From NCBI GenBank assembly GCA_014058105.1, contig JACGCM010002840.1:186001-250000 (forward strand): a DNA stretch of 64,000 nucleotides, in the 5' to 3' direction. Of this stretch, positions 22,663-33,271 are shown one piece after another. Positions within the stretch are counted from its first letter, which is position 1; the number at the start of each line of letters is the position of its first letter. The DNA is from Kingdonia uniflora (lineage: Eukaryota; Streptophyta; Magnoliopsida; Ranunculales; Circaeasteraceae). The notes under the pieces are model-generated. The model had not been told where the DNA came from. It did not search any database and saw only the letters and a program-made list of their open reading frames with translations. The position numbers and the translations under genes are program-made.

Positions 22663-24292
22663 TTATTTGTCTCTCATTGTCAGATCATGGCATTGTCCGA
22701 CGCACCTATGCTTGGACCTGTGGGAGTTGCTGATTGTATAAGTCTCAATGAAATACAAATGCTTTTCTTCATTTGTTTCGCCAACTTGAACGACCTTGGC
22801 GTTAGTCTTGTAGCTACCATCCTTATAACTTTTGATGTTGACAATGTGCTCCAGCATTCGTCCTTGTACAAATATAGTCTGGAGAAAATATATCAGCGCA
22901 AAACACCGTTCTGTGTCATGATGTTGTATCTGGTGGTGAATACAGTAAGGCTTTCCTGGAATAGGCGTAAGAGTATTGGCAGTTCTGAAGCATTCATCTT
23001 TTTGTATTAGCGGGTACAAGTCTGCAAGAGTAGTTGTTAACTATGGTATTCACAAAATTGGCTTCCTCCGCCCTTGGCATCCTTGATTGTCATTGGATTT
23101 GAAACACATCTTATCACCCCCATAGTATTTATTGTTGTTATGGGCTCGTTCGTCGGGATGGCCTTTTGTTAGTAGAGTAGTGCGTTGAGGTCTTGACTTC
23201 TCAGTCGTCAGCCGTTCAAGGTCGATGAAGTTGCTGACCTTCTTGATCATGTCCTCCAACGTCAGTGGTTTGTTGAGAACCAGGTGCTCCTTGACTCGTC
23301 CATCCACGAGTTGAGCGTTGGTGAAAGCTGGGATTGTAATTTTCTTGTTGAGGTTGTCAATATTTCGAGCTAGCCCAAAAATTTTCCTGGTGAACGTTTC
23401 CAATTTTTCATCTGGTGCCTGTATGAGGTTAAACAAAGAGTAAAGACTCTCCTCCTTGTTATTATTATGCGAATAGTTTTTGACAAACAGTTTGCGAAGT
23501 TGTTCGAAAGTGAAGATAGATCCTTCATTGAGTGCGTGAAACCATCACAGAGGTTCTCCTTTCAAACTGGTTGGAAAAAGGCGGCAGAAGATGTGGTTAG
23601 ATGTCGAATATAGTCCCAAAGAATCCTGGAATTCTTGGACGTGTTCCACAGGACCTCCCCCTTGTAATTCTGGATTTTTGGAGTATGAAAACTGGCGGGC
23701 ACCTCCTCACCTCCTCATCTAGCAACTCTTGCGTGAGTGGGCTCTTCTGCAGTTTGGGATAACTATTTTTTATAGTGTGCATTTGGGCGTCTAACAGCTC
23801 CTTGATGCGCATGTCCACCTAGTCCAGAGTGAGATGTAGGCAAGATGTGACAGCTCGTCTTGTTGTTGGTCCTTCCGCAGGATTATGCTCTCCTGTTGCT
23901 TCTCCCATGCGGTCATAGACCAAAACTCAAGGTTTTCCTCTGCTTTGTTATTGTTATTGTTGCAGATCTACTATTTCTCCAGCAGATAACGGTGTATTGA
24001 CGTGACACCGTGGTAAGACTGGTTCCAGCTGAATTTAAGGAAGTGTTGGATTCTTGCCTCGAACTCCCAAGCGATCATGGACTGATATCCTCGAGGTTAT
24101 AGGCAGAGCGATCCGTGGTCTCATATTTGCTGTTATCTGATCTTGAAGTGCTCTGAGTACGTCCTGCATGCTGGCGAGCTGTTTCTCTAGCTCCATTCGT
24201 CGTTCAGCTTCTGCTTTTACAGCTATTTGCAAATCTGTCACTTCTTCAGCAGTGTCAGGCAGGGCGCAGTGTGATTTGTCTTGATTTTTCAT
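22663..24292 (-). pseudogene. Tat element gag
   Basis: The minus-strand start region 24035-24292 (MKNQDKSHC…, with a Glu-rich helix AERRMELEKQLASM) is followed by open pieces 23597-23818 and 23050-23436. The second contains FNLIQAPDEKLETFTRKIFG, typical of the retrotransposon gag core. The final piece 22663-23019 has a zinc-knuckle-like string CIHHQIQHHDTERC. A TGA interrupts PL-WFHALNEGSIF near 23550. It would form the particle protein if intact. Confidence 0.8.
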
Positions 24293-24349
24293 CTTTCAAA
24301 AGTGAATACGGTAAAAACTAGATTGGAGAACGCTGAGTGTATACATCGT

Positions 24350-24368
24350 TTCCCACAGACGGCGCCAA
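24350..24368 (-). other. Primer binding site of the minus-strand Tat element
   Basis: The minus strand reads TTGGCGCCGTCTGTGGGAA immediately after the LTR end CTATTACA, plus one base. This is the usual Tat-group PBS. A near-identical plus-strand site is at 25280-25300. Confidence 0.8.
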
Positions 24369-24369
24369 A

Positions 24370-24524
24370 TGTAATAGCCTATTTTCGTAGAGACCGAAAA
24401 TAGTACTTTACACCTTTGAAATGTAGAACTTCGGTTGGGAACTAAAAGCAATTGACACGAGTTTTAGAGTGGAAAACCCTTGAATGGGTAAAAAACCACG
24501 ACCTCTCCTGAGGATTTCTGAAAG
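24370..24524 (-). repeat. Partial 5' LTR of the minus-strand Tat element
   Basis: On the plus strand it starts TGTAATAGCCTATTTTCG and continues to about CTGAGGATTTCTGAAAG. It is the reverse complement of the last 150 bp of the LTRs at 3398, 25279 and 32073. Further right (24525-24908) the sequence no longer matches those LTRs. That stretch may be a divergent U3 or unrelated DNA. Confidence 0.75.
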
Positions 24525-24908
24525 TATGGTATTTATTATTTAGCTGTAACTTCAGACCGTTGGGAAGATAGGACCTCTTATGATGTTCGCGTGCATACGA
24601 ACTATTGATAAGTGAGGAATATCTTCTGTAGCGTAAAGTCACAAGATGTTTTGATATCTTCGAACTGTGATGAAGGTACGATCTCCAACAGTGTTCGCAT
24701 TTATTCGAACTGTTGATAGACATCTGAGTACTTTCTGTAGTGCGATGTTTATTGGATGCTTCGACCTTCCCGAACTGTAAATGAGGAAGTCTATATTGTG
24801 AACTGCTTGCCTTCAGCCTTTGGCTAGTTACCCGTGTGTTAACTTCGACCTATATGAGCTCGAATATCAGACTCATTATGAAGATTAGAAATAAGCCCTC
24901 ACAAAGAC
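24525..24908. other. Spacer between two inverted LTR ends
   Basis: No gene is visible. It contains two loosely repeated blocks (GTTCGCGTGCATACGAACT near 24585 and GTTCGCATTTATTCGAACTG near 24693, each followed by TTGATA), so it may be the U3 of the minus-strand Tat LTR. I cannot place a TG/CA terminus. Confidence 0.3.
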
Positions 24909-25279
24909 AATTATGAAGACTCATCAAAGCCTAATATTATAGCGTCCCTCATCAATGTAACCAACGGTTATATTATAAGATCTACGAAAAAAAACCTGGA
25001 GATCAGGATCCAGGACGGCTATTATCACCTAGAGAACTCTTAGAGAAAGTCATCCCTACCAAAACTCAGATACTTGATCTTTTTCTCTCTTTGTAATAGC
25101 TAGCATATATATAAAAACACCATTCTTTCAGAAATCCTCCAGAGAGGTCGTGGTTTTTTACCCATTCAAGGGTTTTCCACGCTAAAACTCGTGTCGATTG
25201 CTTTTAGTTCCCAACCATAATTTTACATTTCAAAGGTGCAAGGCACTATTTTTGGTCTCTACGAAAATAGGTTATTACA
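24909..25279 (+). repeat. Truncated 5' LTR, copy B element
   Basis: Matches 3030-3398 of the full LTR and ends AGGTTATTACA, directly followed by the PBS. About 340 bp of the 5' part is missing. It lies head to head with the inverted LTR at 24370-24524. Confidence 0.75.
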
Positions 25280-25300
25280 TTTGGCACCGTCTGTGGGAAC
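25280..25300 (+). other. Primer binding site, Tat type, plus strand
   Basis: TTTGGCACCGTCTGTGGGAA follows the LTR end TTATTACA directly. It differs from the canonical Tat site by one base (GCACC for GCGCC). Confidence 0.8.
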
Positions 25301-25849
25301 CGCAACGATTAGCCAATGCTCAACAACCTAACCAAAACGCCGAGCTTAAACGTTTGAGGCTCCTGTTCGTCTGCTTTTCTCTCCTGTACAAAAGTTGCTC
25401 TTTCTCTCTCATAACTTCAAAAACATTTCAGATGAATCTTTTTTTTACCACCACTGCTTTCATGTCCATCTCGCTTCCACATCTCCAAAGATCTCTAACA
25501 ACAGCAACAACAAACTCTTCTTCACAAATTACAGACCCTAGCTGTTCCAATCATGGATTCCATCAACAACAAGCATTTCAGCGATTAGTGTCGATTTGAA
25601 AATGATGTACACTTGCGTTCTTGGCCAATCTGATAAACCCATCTACCAATTTGGTTTTGCTTGATTCAATTAAAGGGTTGGCCTCTGACTCACGCGCTGC
25701 AAGGCCAAAATTTCCATCGCCCCAAAATCATCTAAAAGTTCAAGCCATTGGTGAGAGATTTTAGGTTTGCTTGCTGAAAGTTTGAACCTACCAGGTTGTG
25801 GGTTCTTCAGATTAATCTGCTGTGATTCTAATCAAGGTCGAATTAAATC

Positions 25850-26300
25850 GACATCGACAGTTGGTAAAGCCCAAATGATGAACAATGAGATTTGCAGGTC
25901 AAATAATATCTATAACGGCAGTTCATGAAGTTCCAAGTTCGTGAAGCCCCGTGAGATTATAAGTCAAATTATGCTCTAAGTTCGAATTCGACAGTACGCA
26001 AATTCCTAATAAAATTTATTGGAATTGACCTCAACAGTTCGTGAGATTACAGGTCAAATTATGCTCTAAGTTCGGAATTTATAATTTAGCTCTAAGCTCG
26101 CAGTTCGAATTATCTCAACAATCGACACTTCGTGCAGTAACAAGGAATTCTACAGGTCGAATGATCTTCGGCATAGCCACAATAACATCAAACAGTTCGT
26201 GAAGCTAGTTCTAATAATGAACAGTTCATGAAGATCCTATTTACAGGTCAAATTATCTTCGGCTGAACTACAATTCGGGAAACTCTAAGTTCGAATGATC
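25850..26300 (+). repeat. Degenerate repeats with AGTTCGTGAAG and AGGTCAAATTAT
   Basis: Short blocks such as CAGTTCGTGAGATTACAGG, CAGGTCAAATTATGCTCTAA and CAGTTCGTGAAG recur irregularly. Nothing here codes for a protein. It belongs to the interior of the non-autonomous element; the equivalent of copy A lies left of the window. Confidence 0.45.
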
Positions 26301-27929
26301 TCTGCATTAATAGTCCCAACGATTCTGCCGTTATTATGGTTGCGTCAAGGATCGCATAAGCCGCAGTTGTTAGCCGCATTCTAATGGATATTCGAAGGAT
26401 TAACTTTATCACCTCTGACCAGCTCACCATTCTAAAATAATACGTTCAACGGGTTTGCAACCAAGTATGGTGTTGACGTTACTCACTTTTATATGCTTGC
26501 TTCTCTTGTTATGTCATTTGAACATTCTTCCGCTTCTCTTTTTGGTGACCATTTGGGTATTTGGAGTATGATTTTAATATGGAGATGTCTTTGATGGAGC
26601 CGAGAAGAGGCAGGAATGGATGACCTCCTCGCTACAACTTGAATTCAAACAAGAGATTTCAATATCCTTGTGGTGAATTATGGAATCCTAAACACAACGC
26701 CTTCATTATCCGTAAGGGTGATCAACCACTATAAGATTTGTCATAAGAACGGCATCTATAGTGGGAAACCAGGAGGCTTAACTCCTCCCCACTAATCCTT
26801 ACACTGAACTCAAGCTGGAACCGTAATGCTTGGTATGGAATATATAGTAAAGGACGAGACGCTCGTCAATTCAAACGGCTCTCCTTTAACGATTGGAACG
26901 GATCGTTTGTGACCGTTGCGGTGGAGTTCTATACAAAAACTCATCCTTCCAAAGCTCTTAATATGATGTTATTTATTCCGCTCAAATTACAACAGTTGAC
27001 GAAGCCCATATGGAGGATTTTCAGGATCATATGTTGACCTCCGAACAGTGTCTTGCTCAACAAAATACTAAAGTTGATATCACTTAACTATCTGTTAATG
27101 CTGCGACCTCTTCTCATGGGCGCGACAACTTCAGAACGAAGGAATTATTCCCATCATCGAATGTCTTCATATGGAAGCCAACAACCATACTTGGGGTGAG
27201 CCCGACCTCAGCTTCTCAATATCTTCACAAGATTGCTCATACTCAACAAGAATTTCACAATGCCTAGGAGCCATTAGAACTTTGTTTTGGTGTCCCATGA
27301 CGAGCACCAACAGCTACTTCATCTCACCCGGAGGAACATCTCACTCGGCTACTCATCTGCCACAACTACTATGCCAAGTTCATAGCAACAACTACAAAAT
27401 CAACAGAGACTAATATGAATCTCAAGCCAGACAAAAAATTCAAACCAAATTATGAAAGCGCTCGAGGTTGAGGTACTCGAGGCAATTGCAACTTATTCAA
27501 GCTATACTCGGGGCGAGCCCAAGATTTTCAACATCATTAAAGCACTCGAGGTCGAGGTACTCGAGGCGATTACATCTTATTATCGAGCTTGTTATATAAG
27601 CTCATACTCAGGGCGAGCCCGACTTCAGATTCAGACAACGCTCGTCCTCAACTCCAGACACAACAGACTTAATATTAATTGAGGTAACTCATATTCGGGG
27701 TGAGCCCATCCTCAGCTTCAGACAATGTTCAACCTCAGCTTCAGACTCAATAATCGAACTAATCAAACCATATTATTAAGCCGCTCGAGGTCGAGGTACT
27801 CAAGGCGATTACAACTTATTCAAGATTATAATCGGGGCGAACCCGACTTCACCTTCAGACTTAATGTTTGATATCATCTTTTCAACAACATCAAATCACA
27901 TTATTTCGGGCTTATACTTGGGGCGAACC

Positions 27930-30840
27930 TGTAATGACCCGTATTTTTATTTTTTTAATTAGTACTCCGCATATTCCAAATCTGCATATTCCTATTCTTT
28001 AACTTCTGCATATTCTTTTGCATCATACATCTGCATATTCTCCTATCCTTAATGCATCTATATTGTTCTTAGTGCCAGGTTTGGTATGGATTCCTTTTTG
28101 GTAGAGTTTTGGTGGTTTGATGGTTTTGGTAGTTTGGCGTTTGAGCGTTTTAGTTTGATTGTGTGGTGTGTGTTCGAAGAGCGGTTTCTATATCCGAAAG
28201 GGGTTTTTCGCTTCTCTCCTCCGCGTGGGTTGTAGTGTTTTCGATTCTGGACGTTTCTGGCATTTCCAATTTTCATTCTGCGGTAGAGAAATAGGGATTA
28301 GCTACCCCTGGTTTCTCAACGCCTATCAGACCGTCGTCGGACTCCTTCCATCCATTTAATTCCTTCCGGTTAAGTTCTAGCCGTTAGATTCCTTTTCAGG
28401 GTTTTAGGAGTTCTGGTGGCCGTTCAGTGGTAGAGGTGGTGTTAGACCTTGAGAACCCTTTGTGGTGGTTGTTCGGGTTGTTCCAGTCTTCTGAGGGTCT
28501 TGGAGTTGTGTGTGTGTGGTTCAGGAGGACCTTAGAGTAGATTTCCCAGATTGTCGTTTGAACGAATCTTTATGCTTTTTGATCATTTTTTTGCGTCTTA
28601 TGGACGTTTTGGCCATTGGACAGATTTTTTGTTCAAACGAGATTCATTGTCGTTCGAACAAGTTGACTAACCGCCTGAATTTTGGCCCAAGACCTCTTGG
28701 TCGTTCGAACGACTTTTGAACTCGTTCGAATGACTTTCATTTGTTCTGACTACTTAAGTCTTTCTTCCTCATTTCTTTTGGTTGGTTTTTCTGTGAGGCA
28801 CTGCCTTGGGCGATTTGAGAGAGAGAAAAGGAGATCTAGAGAGAGTATTCTTCACCCCCTATCATCCCCTCACCTCCATTCATCACCTCCTCGTCTTCAT
28901 CATCATCCTCTCCTCTCCCTAACCTAATCCCCTCACCTCATACTCTTCACCCAATCCTTTCCCTCGCTCGCGGATCCTTGCCGAGCTTCGCCGCGATCAT
29001 CTCTCCTATCCTCGGTAAGTAATTTCCGTTTCCCTTCCGTCAATTTCGCTTGATTTGGCGTAGGTTGATTTTCTAGGGTTTGGGTCTTATTATCGTATCC
29101 TTTAATTGATGGGTTGTTTATTGTCCTCCTTGGTTGGTGTTAGGTTTTCGGGCGTTCCGTAGCCGTTCCGTGGATTTTGGTTGAGGTTCCGAGTTAGATT
29201 TTCCGCCGGACTTGGATTATTATCAGGCGAGTTTATATTCCAACATTACTAAGTTTCTTTACTAGTTCTGAGTATTGTTTTAGAGAGTAGTATTGAACTT
29301 AGAGATGGGTTGTGTTTAACTATAGTTTGATTTAGAAATTATTCTGTTATAATTGTTAACCTATAGCTAGGGTGATAACTTGATTCTAGAGTTGGTTTTG
29401 GTTCGTATGGGACCTGGATTAGTTAGTGGTGGTTGGGTTGTAATTGATTCTGGAGTTGGTTTTGGCTTGTATGAGACCTAAGATTAGTTGGCGGTGGTTG
29501 GGCTAGCGTTCCCGTGGGTTGCCCAGGAATGCCCCCTCCAGCCTTAAGAGATTGTTGGTTTGGATGTAGGCGACGGTTAGGTTGCTATTTCGGCTATGCA
29601 GAGTCGGTCCAACAGAGTCCCTATCGATCCTGTTTGGGTTGCCAGGTTAGCGGCAACTGTGTCGTGTTTGGGCACCTGTTACACATTATAACTTATTGCA
29701 TTTTTCAAAACTTATTGAGATTGGATACACGAACACTCCGGTTCAGTTGACCTCCGACAGGATCCAAGGAGTCTGTGAGATCGGGTTAAAAGAGACAGGT
29801 GAGATTGGGAACGACACTATCATACCTAGCGAAATCACCCCGGAGTGTGGATTAGTATGAGACAGAGTCCTGGCGATCCCAAACTTATCCTCGTTGAGGT
29901 TGAAATTCCTTGAAATGTGCAGGACTATTATTCTGGGGTTTGATCCACCCTTCCACTTTGATCGAGTGCGACCATCCTAGCTTGGTCGAGCTTAAACAAA
30001 TCGTACCAGTGTAACCCTTTACCGAATCTCTTTAAGATAGAATTAGACGTTAGTATCAGCATTTTGCATTAAGGGATATTTATGGGAATATCCCTGCTCA
30101 TCACGCCATATCATAATATTGCATCTAGGATAAGTATGGGATTATCTGAGTCATCACTTCACGCCATAGCATTGCATATCCAATCATCATCTCCCTCCTC
30201 TCATATTCTAACTCTATTCCCTTTCCGAATCCACTCCACTCTCTCTCTGCATTAACTATATTCTTCATTCTCTTATCAACTCAATCCTACTTTCCTTATT
30301 GATTACTTATATTCATTGATGGTTACTGATTATATTGTTAGAATTGCTTAGTTACTTATTCTTTATCACACTGGTCTCTACTCTATTTTCGATACCTGTT
30401 ATTAGTAAGTTATTTAGTTCTGTTGGATTAGTGAGCTCGTTGTTCGCTCACTCTCGCATTTAACATTTTTTAGAGGTTGAGTAGCCTGGGCAGCCGCGTG
30501 GTTAGCCGGTCCTGAGACTGATTTTACCGCAGCAGATTCTTTCAGTTCTAAATTCTGTAGGTATTTTCAGCATTGTGTTGCTGAGCATGTATTCGAGATG
30601 TTGTATTTCTTTCGACATGATATGTATATATATATATGTCTTTTGCTTCCGCGTTATATTGTTATATTGTTGTATCGTTGTTTCTTTACTTTGATGATTA
30701 TTGCTATATGTGAATAGCCGAGCCAAAATTTGTCTACGGCCTGGCTATTTGTGGGGTAGAATCTTTGGATTCCCCGACCTGCACTACTTAGAGTCTAGTA
30801 ATTGGTCAAGCTACCGATTACTGCATTTTGGGGCGTGACA
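27930..30840 (+). mobile_element. Solo LTR, 2.9 kb, probable Tekay/Del chromovirus
   Basis: Copy A reads GGGGCGAGCCCAACCTCAGC without interruption where copy B has this insert. It begins TGTAATGACCCG and ends TTTTGGGGCGTGACA, ends typical of the long LTRs of Tekay/Del chromoviruses. It is flanked by GAACC (27925-27929) and TAACC (30841-30845), a 5-bp target duplication with one mismatch. There is no PBS, polypurine tract or coding domain inside, so it is a solo LTR left by LTR-LTR recombination. It contains a pyrimidine-rich region and a GGTAAGTAA donor-like site (about 29013). The clade assignment rests on end sequences and length only. Confidence 0.8.
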
Positions 30841-31139
30841 TAACCCAACCTCAGCTTCAAATGCAAACATTCAACCTCAATTTCAGACTCAAGATCAATC
30901 AACTTAACTCATACTCGGGGAGAGCCTGACTTTAACTCCACACTCAACACTCGACACTCGATCTCATACCTCATCTTTTCAACAACATCACACTACATTA
31001 TGAAGGCGCTCAAGGTCGAGGTACTCGAAGCGATTACAACTTATTCAAACTCATACTCGGAGCGAGCTCAACCAAACATCCTACAAGTTGGTTATTGGTT
31101 CAACCAGTCCAACCTACATTCAACATTCATCATATCTTA

Positions 31140-31460
31140 TTACAGTCGCTTATTGATACGCTCAATTCGACCAATAACTGAGACCTTCATCATAGTTGTT
31201 CAACAAATACACTCTCCAAGGGTCGCTTATTGAGTCAATCAATTCGATCTGGCAGAGATGCACCATACAGCTATGCCATATTAAAAATATCTCATTACAG
31301 TCGCTTATTGATACGTTTATTCCGACCAGTAACTGAGACCTCCATCATAGTTGTTCAACATATACGCTCTCCGAGGGTCGCTTATTGAATCAATCAATTC
31401 GATCTGTCAGAGATGCACCATACAGCTATGTCAAATTCAAAATATCTCATTACAGTCGCT
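31140..31460 (+). repeat. Two remaining 155-bp repeat units, copy B
   Basis: Same family as 1640-2345, with GACCTTCATCATAG near 31183 and GACCTCCATCATAG near 31337. The last unit stops at CATTACAGTCGCT and continues directly into LTR sequence ACAGTAACTTCGACC. This indicates a deletion that removed about three units, the polypurine tract and the LTR start. Confidence 0.75.
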
Positions 31461-32073
31461 ACAGTAACTTCGACCAGCTACAGTAGCTTCGAACTGATAC
31501 AAATACAGTACTTCGAATACCAACAGTAATTTCGAACTGCTACAGCTTGATTGGATGTAAGGGCTAGTTCCGAATCTCAAGCTCAGACATCAGTATACGA
31601 CCATCACACATTTACTCGACCTCGTCAAACAAACACGAGGCGCATTTATGACACATTATGGAGCGGTTACAAAAAAAAAGAGTTACTCAGACCGTTATTC
31701 GACCATTATGAAGATTCATCAAAACCTGATATTGTAACGTCCCTCATCAATGTAACCAACGTTCATATTATAAGACCTATAAAAAGAGACCTAGAGATCA
31801 GAATCCAGGACGGCTATTATCACCTAGAGAACTCTTAGAGAAAGTCATCCCTACCAAAACTCAGATACTTGATCTCTTTTTCTCTTTGTAATAGCTAGCA
31901 TATATATAAAAACACAATCTTTCAGAAATCCTCAGGAGAGGTCGTGGTTTTTTACCCATTCAAGGGTTTTCTATGCTAAAACTCGTGTCGATTGCTTTTA
32001 GTTCCCAACTATAATTTTACATTTCAATAGTATAAGGGCCTATTTTCGGTCTCTACGAAAATAGGCTATTACA
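31460..32073 (+). repeat. 3' LTR, copy B element, 5'-truncated
   Basis: Matches the LTR at 2689-3398 from shortly after its start to its end GGCTATTACA. The LTR start TGTGGTGAC is absent. Confidence 0.8.
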
Positions 32074-33271
32074 TGTAAAACATAAGTAAATGTTATAACC
32101 GACCTTCAAATATCGTATTAATAAGTGATTGTACATTGTATACATTCCTTGCATCACACTACTAATTTTTCCTTGTATTGAATGATTCCAACTTATAGAT
32201 ATTTTGAACTTGGACAAAGTGTTTGTCTTCGAATTTTGACTTACCCACCTTATTGTTAGAGACTAATTAGCGCTTCCCTGCAATATTAGCCAATATATAT
32301 AACGGTCTTTTGACCCTGTTTTCATTTGACAAAGCCATCTCCCTCACTTTCATATCAGAGTACCTGATAGACACAGGCAATCTTTAAAGCGTCCAAAAAA
32401 CCAAAACTATAAAGTTGCTATGGTTTATCATCCTGAAGATACTATATGATTAATGCGGTAGGACAACATTATTTTCACTAGCAAAAGTAAGAGTCAGGTG
32501 ATCTATGTTTCAGCAAACTAATTAATAATCAAGTTGACATATTAAACACAGGATTCCTGCATAAAATAAAATCCCAATTTCTGTTGGCTTATCCTAAAGC
32601 ATGCGAACATGTATTTCAGCCGAGTCTGACTACTAACCAGAGCAATAGTTCAAAAGGCGTGAGTATGGGGAGGAGTTAGTCACATCGGGCCCCACAGTCA
32701 CCCCATATCAACATGCCATTTATGGCGAACAACAATTAACTTGGCAGGGCCTAGTAGATTTCTTCCAATTATCCCAACGTAATAAATCGTATATATACGA
32801 CTATTACTCGCTAATGTTTAGGCAGAGAAAACATTACAGAGATTTACACAATGCCTATGGCATTGGTGTACCCAACAAGTCCTGCTCCTTCCCCAAACTA
32901 TCAGGGCAACAAGGAGTTTTTGGCTCTAATATCTTATGGACAGCGACACCCCCAGCTGGTTGAGCCCACGGAACCTTTTTCGCACCAAAAGACTTCTTAC
33001 AATTTGAACATTGAACGCATGTGTAAACAACAGCAAAACAGATCTTGGAATTTTATGGAAAATGTGCAACAGATGACGTTGCGAAAGATCACTTTCCCAT
33101 GGAAGTTTCTGCTAAGAGAAATTTATTTCTCTACCAAAACTCAAATAAACCAAGTCAAAACTATTATCATTATCTGTGAGACCTTCACGCGGAGTCATAT
33201 ATTTGCATTAAATCATGGCCTATAAATTCACATGATCGCCTGCAGGTTTTCCAAACCGAGAGAGAGTAATC
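32074..33271 (+). promoter_or_regulatory. Upstream region of the intact EXO70 gene
   Basis: Homologous to 3399-4593 with scattered substitutions. The LTR end lies 1.2 kb before the start codon, so the element could influence the promoter. I cannot point to a single convincing TATA box or start site. No coding sequence is recognised. Confidence 0.4.

Larger units (their letters stand above)
13167..24524 (-). mobile_element. Decayed Ty3/gypsy Tat-lineage retrotransposon
   Basis: On the minus strand the order is partial 5' LTR (24370-24524), PBS, gag (about 22660-24292), protease, RT, RNase H, second RNase H, integrase (to 18804), a tandem repeat field (17590-18720), then two ORFs on the opposite strand (13167-17534). 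A second RNase H between RNase H and integrase, a PBS reading TTGGCGCCGTCTGTGGGAA, and antisense ORFs beyond integrase are together diagnostic of the Tat group (as in Grande and Retand). Many in-frame stops make it inactive. The 3' LTR is missing. Confidence 0.85.
24909..32073 (+). mobile_element. Non-autonomous Tat-type element (LARD-like), copy B
   Basis: A truncated 5' LTR (24909-25279), PBS TTTGGCACCGTCTGTGGGAA (25280-), a non-coding interior, the same repeat fields as copy A, and a truncated 3' LTR ending GGCTATTACA at 32073. No gag-pol domain is present. Without the 2.9-kb solo LTR the element is about 4.3 kb. The LTR, PBS and 155-bp repeats match the coding Tat element next door, which suggests that such an element supplied the proteins. 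Confidence 0.75.

Noticed and set aside
22576..23010. 144-codon plus-strand ORF
   Set aside because: It is a shadow of the gag zinc-knuckle region, which reads sensibly on the minus strand.
24909..25279. LTR of the minus-strand Tat element
   Set aside because: Its end and PBS point to the plus strand, so it belongs to the copy B element and not to the minus-strand element.
27930..30840. Unknown gene inside the 2.9-kb insert
   Set aside because: Open frames are at most 81 codons and not family-like. TG…CA ends, target duplication and the empty site in copy A explain it as a solo LTR.
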